Positions 21,501-30,355 of a stretch of 64,000 nucleotides of DNA are shown here, piece by piece. The notes under the pieces were generated by a model, which was given only the letters and a program-made list of their open reading frames with translations, had not been told where the DNA came from and searched no databases. The stretch is from Argyresthia goedartella. Taxonomy: Eukaryota; Arthropoda; Insecta; Lepidoptera; Argyresthiidae. Numbering within the stretch: the stretch's first letter is position 1; every line of letters starts with the position of its first letter. Position numbers and translations under genes: made by a program. The stretch lies in contig OX463829.1 in assembly GCA_949825045.1 (NCBI GenBank), positions 30,806,715 to 30,870,714 on the forward strand, in the 5' to 3' direction.

Positions 21501-22478
21501 CTTAAGGCTGCCACGATGCAACCTCTCATGGGGGACTTGCCCCCTGATCGTGTGAATGAGGTCAGACCGTTTTCAGGTGTTGGTACGGATTTTGCCGGAC
21601 CGTTTATGGTGAAGAGTTCACGATTGCGTACCGCTAAGCAATACAAGGCGTACCTATGTGTGTTTGTTTGTTTATCCACCAAGGCGGTACATCTCGAGCT
21701 CGTTGCTGATCTCTCGACAGAGGCTTTCATTGCTTGTTTGGATAGGTTTGTTTCTCGAAGGGGACTTCCAACTTTGATCCGCTCTGATAACGGCACTAAC
21801 TACGTCGGTGCGGAACGATACTTACGAGAGATAGTCAACTTTTTGATTGTAAATAAAGTGGATATTGGAACGGCCCTCTCCCGTCGGGGTATACAGTGGA
21901 CCTTCAGCCCACCGAGTTGCCCCCACTGGGGTGGGATTTTTGAGGCCGTAGTTAAGTCAGCTAAGACGCACTTGGGGCGTATATTAGGTCAGACCGCGCT
22001 GACTTTTGAGGAGCTCGCGACATTGTTTTGTAAGATCGAGGCCGTTCTCAATTCGCGACCGTTGTGTCCGCTCAGCTCGGATCCAAATGACCTGGAGGCT
22101 CTGACCCCAGGCCATTTCTTGATAGGACAGCCACTTAACGCGTTGCCCGAGCACCCCTTCGAGGAAGTGAAATTGTATCGGTTGTCAAGGTATCAGATGT
22201 TGCAGCAGTTTACTCAGAATTTCTGGAAGCGTTGGTCGCTCGAGTATCTGCACATCTTACAACAGCGCCTTAAGTGGACTGACAAAACCAGCCCTCCTAG
22301 TGTTGGTGACCTCGTTCTGGTTAAGGATGCTAACCTACCGCCACTACGTTGGCGCAGGGGGCGCATTGTTAACTTGTTCCCTGGCAAGGACGGGACCCCC
22401 CGGTCTGCAGAGGTTCTAGTAGGAGGCTCGGTTCTAAAACGAGCGGTAGCAACGTTGTCTCGGCTGCCCGTAGATTAA
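18588..22478 (+). CDS. BEL copy 2 Pol polyprotein
   Basis: About 1,296 residues open from just after the gag TAG. Counting from 18606: aspartic protease (LLDSGAQG, Asp at residue 33), reverse transcriptase (YVDD at 437), RNase H (FCDAS, Asp near 615), integrase zinc region (from 925) and integrase core D995, D1061, E1113. No ATG precedes the protease active site, so Pol is probably made as a Gag-Pol fusion by reading through TAG rather than from its own start. All catalytic motifs are present, so enzymatically this copy looks intact; its Gag is frameshifted. Confidence 0.95.
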   Translation, partial: EFAAQPLVAPQPETVVLPIASVLVWDLAGNPTYVRALLDSGAQGCIVSNDLAKWLGLKVNRYNKSIRGVGNVTVTNVVGQSVITFSPRYDILTKTSVQALVMTHVMGKHPLVKLNPAVRFLTSGLKLADPDFDTPAPVDLLLGADVLGRFLLSDRRVLQPDGLIAVDTKFGHVIMGPALPMVRPAESDGILIGSALSDAIQRFWEIEEPPTARRVDADEEECELFYQNSTGRLRSGRFVTRLPFRADRPPLGESRKMAETRLMSMEHRMSRDAVFKQKYVDFMRKYESLGHMSVSGVDWRSEDHCFLPHHAVLRTPTGKIRVVFDGSAPTSNGMSLNQCLHSGPKLSRDISDILTSFRRHQVVFVADIRMMFRQTVIHPADRRYQLILWRESTAEPVKVYELNTNTYGLRSSPYLAMRTLRELASRDRVSYPRAAAILEQDLYVDDVCTGAASIEEALDRRDELIQLLERGGYELRKWMSNSPELMAGLPDEFQQDPHVFENPDNPNMLSVLGIQYRPVHDEFTYRVVLETPKAWTKRSVLSTIARTFDPNGWISPVTFALKCFMQRLWAAQLTWDTHLSGDLLTDWTRMFTSLSDINSVSLPRKLVPAGDYRATLHGFCDASERGFASAVYLRTVTSTGEVDVCLVLAKSKVAPIRTRMTIPKLELSGAALLTKLLNHTLTVLRGSVVLEDTVYAWTDSQIVLCWLKASVHNLEVFVANRVSQIVSSEVPLTWRHVPGELNPSDCASRGCRAPELVRHHLWWGPPWLPRRESDWPHSHVVVSSDHGPRAAVHVTQKAEDPDAGFLLDRYSSLDKLINVSTWIRRFARNCRTPRDQRTLNPILTPAERNESLLNLVRLVQSSKFGAELEIIRSGRSKLKGAVARLNPFVDSTGLLRVGGRLRNANLSYSARHPLLLPKGGQLVELLVTDRHIKNAHAGCNALLATLQREFWILSARRVIRNIVFRCMPCYRLKAATMQPLMGDLPPDRVNEVRPFSGVGTDFAGPFMVKSSRLRTAKQYKAYLCVFVCLSTKAVHLELVADLSTEAFIACLDRFVSRRGLPTLIRSDNGTNYVGAERYLREIVNFLIVNKVDIGTALSRRGIQWTFSPPSCPHWGGIFEAVVKSAKTHLGRILGQTALTFEELATLFCKIEAVLNSRPLCPLSSDPNDLEALTPGHFLIGQPLNALPEHPFEEVKLYRLSRYQMLQQFTQNFWKRWSLEYLHILQQRLKWTDKTSPPSVGDLVLVKDANLPPLRWRRGRIVNLFPGKDGTPRSAEVLVGGSVLKRAVATLSRLPVD

Positions 22479-22510
22479 GGGACAGGTGGGTGCCTGTCCG
22501 GGCGGGTGAT

Positions 22511-23045
22511 TGTTCGATTCCGAATCGATATTCGATCGATGGTTTCTGAACGGCCATTTTAAATTTGACGTTGCTGCCAACCTTGCAGTTTTTGACAACT
22601 GACAGACGAAAAGCCCTCGCAATGTAACGCGTATTGATTAGGGTATTGAAATAAAATCGCAAGCCATCTGGAATGTATTCGGGTTCCCCTCAGGATTGTC
22701 TATATAGCTGAGTGTGTTGTGGTTCCCCGAACCAGATAAAGTTCGCATTTGCGTGGCCGATTGGTTTTTCCCACGTAACATAACCTGTGTTGGAACACTG
22801 TGCTCGGCCTGCCAGTCATACCTGGTTGGCTGAAGAACCTGTCTACCAAGAAGAGCCTAGGGTGCACCCGGGCGTTGCAGAGAGACAGGAGGTTGACGGG
22901 AACGAAGCACAGACCAGGTTAGATCGACTCCATAATTAATTGCTCGGTGAATCGCCGACGTTCACACTTCTTGGCATCTGATCGCTACGCTACCTCGTAG
23001 CTGATGGGCCCCTGCGAGGTCATTGGGTGCCGAGAAGCCTGAACA
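22511..23045 (+). repeat. 3' LTR of BEL copy 2
   Basis: 535 bp, same ends as the 5' LTR; I noticed three substitutions against it (for example ttgaattt/ttaaattt and gttctcac/gttcacac). Confidence 0.95.
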
Positions 23046-23202
23046 TAAAGTATGCACATAATGTGTCCGTTGCACTGGTTTTCATCTTTTTCCAGAGTTC
23101 AGGGTTTGTTTCGACCATACAGGGTTATTTTCGGACCCCTATATATATTTTTTCTCGTCAACGTATTGCGGGAGTACAATTAATCTATGAAATTAAGACA
23201 GC

Positions 23203-24003
23203 AACACGTTAGGATTAGTAAATGATACAAAGGTTCTTGGAATAATATTGAAAACAAATTGCAATAGGGAACCCACATAGATAATATAGCTGGTAGATGT
23301 AAGAACATCAGACGGCTACATCTAGGCTAGTATATTTTAGTAACTTTCATAGTGTCATGTCCTATATTATCTTGTTGTGCGGGAAAGCAGCGGATATACA
23401 AACTATTTTTATTTTAAAGAAAAGAGCTATTCGAGAAATGTATAATTTTAAACGCACAGACTCCTGAGAGCTTTTTAAAGAAATTGACATCATAACTGTA
23501 GCTGTATGTACGCAAGAACCATACAACGTTTCCCAAACTAAGCGATAGCTGTAATGTTAACCTAATAAATAATCACAGACTAGATGTGCCCCGGCCTGGA
23601 CTCACAAAGTTTAGCAATTCTTTCAAGGGTCAGTGCATTCTCTACTACAACAAGATATCTCAGGAGATTTTGAAATTGCTATTTGAGCAATTTAAAAACC
23701 ATGTAAAAGAAACAATATTTAAGATTACTTAATACTTACTTACTTACTCAATAATTTGTATGTCCAACTCAACACAGAACTTGCTTTTTATAATTTTGTA
23801 ATTATTTATTCCTGTTCATTATTTATAGTAAATAATATTTTAAGTATTGTATTATTTAAACACAACCAATTTTTAATGAAGATCTAAAAATCAATCTGTG
23901 GGAGTTTATTAGCCCTTCTTCTCACACAGTGTAGAGAAGAGGCAAAAATGACGTTTGCTAAGTATGTGTAAATATCTAAAGTAATAAAGACATTTGATTT
24001 TGA
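23203..24003 (+). mobile_element. Degenerate LINE fragment in right arm
   Basis: Mirror copy of the fragment at 4018-4817, here with its sense on the + strand: decayed RT C-terminus (QTIFILKKRAIREM near 23398-23450) and 3' UTR to about 24003. It confirms that this LINE is older than the duplication. Confidence 0.75.
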
Positions 24004-24262
24004 TATAAAAAATATTATTTTTCGTTTAGTTGTCCTAATACAAATTTAAATTATGCTCAATTTTGTTCACCGCGCGCAGCGTCCATTACTTTTTTCGGTC
24101 ACTCGCGGCCCGCGGCGCATTGAGCGGAAGAGTGACCGAACGCGCCTAGATGTTTAGGATTTTAAAAGTAGCGTATAATGCGGATTTACAAAGAAAAACA
24201 CGTTATTTTTCTACATTTTTTTATTTCTTTCCATATATCATATTAACTTATGGCTAAAATAA

Positions 24263-24300
<38 letters not shown>

Positions 24301-24628
24301 GTGAAGGAGGTGACTCAAAAAAAAACAATGGCTGAAGTTGTTTTTTTTTTCCTTCTGAAGTCTTGCAGGCGTTCATACATACTATGAACTTTTAGTGAAT
24401 AAAATCTTAATTACTGTCACTATTTATTAATTATAAATATTCATATTTCTGGCTTTGTTATAAGATGTTGATATGATGCTAAAGAAAATTATTTTGTACG
24501 CAGAAACTAAATAATATAGCTCCGATCAAATCTGTTTCAAAGTGAAAGTTTCTCAGAATGATGTCATTTCAACCGATTAAAATAAATAGAAAAACTGTTT
24601 TTCATACAGGTATAAACCGGTTGCCAAT

Positions 24629-24682
24629 ACAGGGTGTAACTAAAAGGTGTAGTCAACACCTTTCTTTTACACCCTGTATTGC
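24629..24682. repeat. Short fold-back element at outer end of right arm
   Basis: aatacagggtgtaa at the left end and ttacaccctgtatt at the right end form terminal inverted repeats around a further inverted pair (aaggtgt/acacctt). The flanks (accggttgcc and gccgaccggt) are themselves inverted, extending an imperfect palindrome to about 24590-24715. It resembles a very small MITE. It sits exactly where homology between the two large arms ends. Confidence 0.6.
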
Positions 24683-25984
24683 CGACCGGTGTACAACTGT
24701 ATGAAAAACTGTTTATTTTTTACAATCGTATCATAGAAGTTGGCACCATTGAATAAACACACATATATGATATCAAATTCCGAGTAAAAATAATTAAGAT
24801 TTTTACTCCAACAAAGCTAGTAATGTGCTCATTATTTTGACAACCTTCTTTGAGGAAAGTCGACATTACCGCGCTACTTGGAGGAGCCAGAAAAGGTGCC
24901 AGCAATTTCCTGTGAAAATCCATCACTATTGGAAATTGCTGGTCGCTAAAACAGTCGTGTTTTAGCGACCGGCAATTTCCTGTCAAATTCCATGATTGTT
25001 TCGAAAATGGTAAAATAAAAGGTAGCGCAAAAAGGATTTATTCAGAATTTCGTTATGTGTGACAAAAAAAAAGAGCGGGAGATCTTCTTGCCACTAAAAA
25101 AGGTACTGGAAAAAGGCTTTATTCAGAATTTGGTTATGTGTGACAAAAAATAAACTCACTCTCAATTTTATAATAAGCTGGTTTTATTTAATTACTCGCA
25201 TTATTTGAGTAAAGTACTATACAAGCCTTGGTCCGCAATGACTGTACTGCTGGCCTCGTCCTTTGGTCTCGGCATTTATTCCAGCTTGTCCATCAAAGGC
25301 TGCAAAGCTGATTGCGGTTTGTAGGCCTTGAGCTGAGCTGTGCTGCGCTTTCGGCCACCATCAGGGCGACCAGCAACGCAATCATTACAGACCGCGACAG
25401 TAATGTAGTATTATTCACTTACAATATTCATAGTTTGTATAAACGCCTGCAAGACTTCAGATTGCAAAAAAACTCTTTAGCCAGCAAATCTTACACTATT
25501 TCTCTTTGGGTAGTATTTAAGCGAGAAGTAGGTATTTAAAAGTGCCTGACTGTAAATTCAGTTTTTGCTTGGCAGAAAAAAGTGTTTTGCCTGACTAAAA
25601 TTCGACAAAAAATGAGCGCGACTAGAAATACTGGCTTCGTATGACAAAATTGTTGAATTGCGCGACTAGAAATCTATAAGCAAGAACTTGAAAATCTTAT
25701 CAAATAAAGTAACTTATGATACAAAACGAGCGTTGGTTTTTGTTGTTCTTACATGTGCAACCTAGCACGAAGGATAAAGGGGGCTTCGCTCCGTCACCCC
25801 CTTTATCCTTTACCTAACCTGACCCACCAATTCGCCCCAACAGTCTGTATTTAGCCAATAAGCGGTGGCTAAACCATTCAGCAAGTTGCGCTTGTCAGTA
25901 ATTTTGTCGCACAATTCCGTATTTTTTTCGCTCATTTCAGGAAATGCTGTTCATGGTCATTCGCCCAAATATTTTTATTCGGTC
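24683..25984. other. Non-coding region with palindromes and Helitron-like motifs
   Basis: No gene seen. Contents: a 50-bp near-perfect palindrome at 24931-24980 (ggaaattgctggtcgctaaa and its complement); a direct repeat of about 35 bp (tttattcagaattt.gttatgtgtgacaaaa at 25037 and 25115); a segment near 25420-25475 resembling 24360-24390 in the right arm; a 13-bp-stem hairpin at 25771-25809; and ttttttcgctcatttcag...gttcatggtcattcgc at 25925-25965, matching in reverse 45490-45530 upstream of the Helitron-type helicase. Confidence 0.5.
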
Positions 25985-26321
25985 TTTTAGCTTCCGAATA
26001 TCGCCGACAAAATCAAACCCACACTTTAGCTAACAATTGTTTATTCACTGAATTCCACACAGTACTTTGACCTGATACGTATACACTTCAACACAATTTT
26101 AGAGGTTTTGACTCCACAAGAACTGACGATCGACTGAGCGCGTTTCAATCAATCAAGAAATCATCTCACGCACCCATTCTGGGGCGTGGGGAGTCAGGTT
26201 CAGATCATCGGATCTCTTCCTGAAGAAGCGCCTCTGTCCACTCCTATGGACAGGTCATCGGGGGGCCCTCGCGGGCGGTGGAGATCTTCTCACGAGGGGT
26301 GTTCCATTGGATGATCGCCGG

Positions 26322-28130
26322 CTAGGCATCCAGGTCGCGTGGCAGGCGGCGGCGGTCGGGCGGGCGCGCGTGGTACAGCGCCATGTCGCGGATATGCGGA
26401 TGTTGAGAGCTATCCGCACGCGCGAACATGCCCTTCGCCACCCTCTGGACAAACTGGTCCACTGGTTCCCATCTGAGGTCCGTCTGGATCGTCGCATTCC
26501 TCACGTAGCGGGGGGCGTCGACGATGGTACGCAAAGAGAGGTTCTCTTGGGCTCGGAGTCTCCGTTTGTTCGTCTCCGAGCACAGGGCGTACCATGCCGG
26601 GGCCGCGTAGGTGAGGCGGGATCTCACGTAGCACTTGTAGATCCCGAGCTTCGCCCTCAGAGGGAGGCTGGAGTCGAGAAGTGGACGCAGCTTGTCGCGT
26701 GCCACCTTGACCTGGTTGACGACGTTGTCGACATGTTGCTTCATGGTAAGCCGGCGATCGATGGTCACTCCCAGGTACTTCACCTGCGGAGACTACGCGA
26801 TGTCCTGTCCTTGGAGCTGGAGTGGCGGTGGAAGGGGGGATTGGCCTGTGATGAGCGCCTGCGTCTTCCCAACGTTGACGGACAACCGCCACTTGGCAAG
26901 CCAGTCGGGCAAGATGTCCAGGGTGCGCTGCAGTGTGACGGCAGCGTGCCGTGCCTGGATCGACGACGCGTAGTAGGCAGCGTCGTCGGCGAAGAGTGCC
27001 AGCTGGGCACCCGGCCCGACGGGGATGTCGTCCGTATATTGGGAGTAACAGGCTGGAGACAGGCAGGACCCCTGAGGGACGCCGGCTGCAACGGGGTGTT
27101 CCTCGGAGACGGCGTCTTCCACCATCACTCGGAAGCGGCAATTCTTCAGGAAGGAGGCGATGATCTGGACCAGTCTTCTTGGGGCTGGAGACGTCGACAA
27201 TTTGTACAGCAACCCCTCATGCCATACTCTGTCAAACGCCTTCTCCATGTCCAGGAGTACTGCGACAGTGTATTCCTTCTTGTTTTAACAAACCGTCATG
27301 TCATTCAGTACTCTGGTGAGCTGAAGCGTCGTAGAATGCTCGGGCCTGAAGCCGAACTGTTCTGGGCGCGGCTGGATGTGGGGCAGTAGCTTCGCCAGCA
27401 GGAGTTTCTCAAACAACTTTGAGATGGTACTCAGTAGAGTTATCGGCCGATAGCTCTCAGGCAGCTTGGAGTCCTTGCCCGGCTTGGGCAACATGATGAC
27501 CAAGCCCTCCTTCCATTAGGTTGGGAAGTGGCCCGTGCGCAATATACCGTTAAACAGGCGCGTAACGGCCGCCACAGCACGTGGCGGCAAATGTAGCAGC
27601 GCCATGTTAGGTATGCGGTCTGCGCCCGGGGCTTTCCTGGGCTTGGTACGTCTGAATGCACGCATGATCTGGCCGGGCGTGACGACGGTGGGGTCCTCTT
27701 CGGGAGCTATCGGCGAAGCGAAGTACTCTCGCAGGTGTCTCTCGACTGCTGCGACGTGCTCCACATCATCCGTAGGGTTCGGCTTGAATTGCTTCTCGAG
27801 GCATTCGGCGAAGATCTCTGCACGGTCTTGGGCTCGAAATCTTGGTAGGCCGTCGCTGCCCAGGATTGGTCGGACGGGAGTTGGAGTAGTCGACAAATCC
27901 CGGCATAGGCGATACACGGAGGGGACGTGGTCGCCCATGGACTCGACGTGGTGTTCCCAAGATTCTTCGGCGTGGAGATCAAGTCGGCGCTTCAGCTCTG
28001 CCGTCATGGCGTTGAGCCTGGTCTTCATCGTTGGGCAGCGGGTTTGCGGCCACTGCTTCCGGAGAGCGCGCTTATCGCGGATGAGTGCGCGTAGCTCAGC
28101 AGGAAGAGGATTGGGCTTCCCCCCGCGAGC
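26322..28130 (-). pseudogene. Jockey copy B ORF2, 3' part (reverse transcriptase)
   Basis: The RT part of ORF2 downstream of the BEL insertion, matching copy A closely (YRPITLLS, DMEKAFDRVWH, PQGSCLSP, FADDAAYY, HARPPDRRRLPRDL). Nonsense codons break it at about 27516 (a CAA to TAA change), 27285 and between 26783 and 26793. The N-terminal endonuclease part is at 33237-34072, beyond the BEL element. Confidence 0.88.
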
Positions 28131-28135
28131 TACGG

Positions 28136-28679
28136 TGTTCAGGCTTCTCGGCACCTAATGACCTCGCAGGGGCCCATCAGCTACGAGGTAGCGTAGCGAT
28201 CAGATGCCAAGAAGTGTGAACGTCGGCGATTCACCGAGCTATTAATTATGAATCTATCTGACCTGGTCTGTGCTTCGTTCCCGTCAAACTCCTGTCTCTC
28301 TGCAAGGCCCGGGTGCACCCTAGGCTCTTCTTGGTAGACAGGTTCTTCAGCCAACCAGGTATGGCTGGCAGGCCAGCTTCGACGAGCACAGTGTTCCAAC
28401 ACAGGTTATGTTACGTGGGAAAAACCAATCGGCCACGCAAATGCGAACTTTATCTGGTTCGGGGAACCACAACACACTCAGCTATATAGACAATCCTGAG
28501 GGGAACCCGAATACATTCCAGATGGCTTGCGATTTAATTTCAATGCCCTAATCAATACGCGTTACATTGCGAGGGCTTTCCGTCTGTCAGTTGTCAAAAA
28601 ACTGCAAGGTTGGCAGCAACTTCAAATTCAAAATGGCCGTTCCGAAACCATCGATCGAATATCGATTTGGAATCGAACA
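28136..28679 (-). repeat. 3' LTR of BEL copy 3
   Basis: 544 bp; ends tgttcaggc and aatcgaaca on the + strand. It carries the tcgaagctgg block shared with copy 1. Confidence 0.94.
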
Positions 28680-28711
28680 ATCACCCGCCCGGACAGGCAC
28701 CCACCTGTCCC

Positions 28712-30355
28712 CTAATCTACGGGCAGCCGAGACAACGTTGCTTCCGCTCGTTTTAGAACCGAGCCTCCTACTAGAACCTCTGCAGACCGGGGGGTCCCGT
28801 CCTTGCCAGGGAAGAAGTTAACAATTCGCCCCCTGCGCCAACGTAGTGGCGGTAGGTTAGCATCCTTAACCAGAACGAGGTCACCAACACTAGGGGGGCT
28901 GGTTTTGTCAGTCCACTTAAGGCGCTGTTGTAAGATATGCAGATACTCGAGCGACCAACGCTTCCAGAAATTCTGAGTAAACTGCTGCAACATCTGATAC
29001 CTTGACAACCGATACAATTTCACTCCCTCGAAGGGGTGCTCGGGCAACGCGTTAAGTGGCTGTCCTATCAAGAAATGGCCTGGGGTCAGAGCCTCCAGGT
29101 CATTTGGATCCGAGCTGAGCGGACACAACGGTCGCGAATTGAGAACGGCCTCGATCTTACAAAACAATGTCGCGAGCTCCTCAAAAGTCAGCGCGGTCTG
29201 ACCTAATATACGCCCCAAGTGCGTCTTAGCTGACTTAACTACGGCCTCAAAAATCCCACCCCAGTGGGGGCAACTCGGTGGGCTGAAGGTCCACTGTATA
29301 CCCCGACGGGAGAGGGCCGTTCCAATATCCACTTTATTTACAATCAAAAAGTTGACTATCTCTCGTAAGTATCGTTCCGCACCGACGTAGTTAGTGCCGT
29401 TATCAGAGCGGATCAAAGTTGGAAGTCCCCTTCGAGAAACAAACCTATCCAAACAAGCAATGAAAGCCTCTGTCGAGAGATCAGCAACGAGCTCGAGATG
29501 TACCGCCTTGGTGGATAAACAAACAAACACACATGAGCTATACCGGTCCAGCAGAAACCCGGCGTCAGGGTCCTCAGCCTTCTGGGTAACATGCACGGCC
29601 GCTCTGGGGCCATGATCCGAAGATACTACTACATGGCTGTGGGGCCAGTCCGATTCTCTCCTGGGAAGCCAGGGTGGTCCCCACCACAAATGGTGTCTAA
29701 CGAGTTCAGGAGCCCGACATCCCCTGGATGCACAATCAGACGGGTTCAATTCTCCTGGTACATGTCTCCAGGTCAGTGGGACCTCAGACGACACAATCTG
29801 GGAGACACGGTTCGCAACAAAAACCTCTAAGTTATGGACCGAAGCCTTCAGCCAGCACAAAACAATCTGGCTGTCCGTCCACGCGTACACCGTATCCTCC
29901 AAAACCACTGACCCACGCAACACTGTTAGAGTGTGATTCAAAAGTTTGGTCAAAAGAGCAGCCCCGGACAGTTCCAGTTTTGGAATCGTCATCCTTGTCC
30001 GAATAGGCGCTACCTTGCTTTTTGCCAAAACCAAACGCACGTCGACCTCCCCGGTGGAGGTGACGGTTCGCAAATAAACCGCTGCCGCAAACCCTCGTTC
30101 AGAGGCATCACAAAACCCGTGAAGGGTTGCCCTGTAATCCCCAGCAGGGACCAATTTCCTCGGCAGCGATACATTATTTATATTGAGGCCCAACCATTTT
30201 GCTAAATCATTCGATACAATGCAGCCCTGAGCTCCAGAATCTAATAGGGCGCGAACGTATGTTGGGTTGCCCGCCAAATCCCAAACAAGCACAGAGGCGA
30301 TCGGTAACACCACCGTCTCCGGTTGGGGGGCAACAAATTGTTGGGCCGCAAATTC
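28712..30355 (-). CDS. BEL copy 3 Pol with two in-frame deletions
   Basis: Open from the gag TAG (30356-30358) to the stop at 28712. The protease motif DSGAQG is present, but the protein then jumps from the end of the protease region (WLGL) to the RNase H region (VSLPRKLVPAG), losing the whole reverse transcriptase including YVDD. A second jump (after LLDRYSS) removes the integrase zinc region and the first catalytic Asp region, leaving the RSDNGTNY and HWGGIFEA motifs. Both deletions are in frame, so the frame is unbroken. It could not reverse transcribe on its own; any mobility would depend on other copies. Confidence 0.9.
   Translation of the reverse strand, partial: EFAAQQFVAPQPETVVLPIASVLVWDLAGNPTYVRALLDSGAQGCIVSNDLAKWLGLNINNVSLPRKLVPAGDYRATLHGFCDASERGFAAAVYLRTVTSTGEVDVRLVLAKSKVAPIRTRMTIPKLELSGAALLTKLLNHTLTVLRGSVVLEDTVYAWTDSQIVLCWLKASVHNLEVFVANRVSQIVSSEVPLTWRHVPGELNPSDCASRGCRAPELVRHHLWWGPPWLPRRESDWPHSHVVVSSDHGPRAAVHVTQKAEDPDAGFLLDRYSSCVFVCLSTKAVHLELVADLSTEAFIACLDRFVSRRGLPTLIRSDNGTNYVGAERYLREIVNFLIVNKVDIGTALSRRGIQWTFSPPSCPHWGGIFEAVVKSAKTHLGRILGQTALTFEELATLFCKIEAVLNSRPLCPLSSDPNDLEALTPGHFLIGQPLNALPEHPFEGVKLYRLSRYQMLQQFTQNFWKRWSLEYLHILQQRLKWTDKTSPPSVGDLVLVKDANLPPLRWRRGRIVNFFPGKDGTPRSAEVLVGGSVLKRAEATLSRLPVD

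Larger units (their letters stand above)
15690..23045 (+). mobile_element. BEL/Pao LTR retrotransposon copy 2 (complete)
   Basis: A 7,356-bp element with two 535-bp LTRs and the 5-bp target duplication taaag (15685-15689 and 23046-23050). The intact left arm shows the empty site (tttaaagtatgc read on the opposite strand). The LTRs differ by only about three bases, so insertion is recent. Order: LTR, leader with possible primer-binding site TGGTAGC at 16228 (3 nt after the LTR), gag, an in-frame TAG, pol, G-rich tract, LTR. Confidence 0.96.
8713..24627 (-). repeat. Right arm of large inverted duplication, split by two insertions
   Basis: This arm is the reverse complement of 3403-6691. It survives in three pieces: 8713-9100, 14343-15689 and 23046-24627, together about 3.3 kb after subtracting target duplications, the same as the left arm. 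The two gaps are the Jockey LINE at 9101-14342 (target duplication cggccatgtt) and the BEL element at 15690-23045 (taaag). The uninterrupted left arm supplies the empty site for both. A 40-bp insert near 15440-15480 and a longer AT repeat near 24265 also distinguish this arm. Confidence 0.9.
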
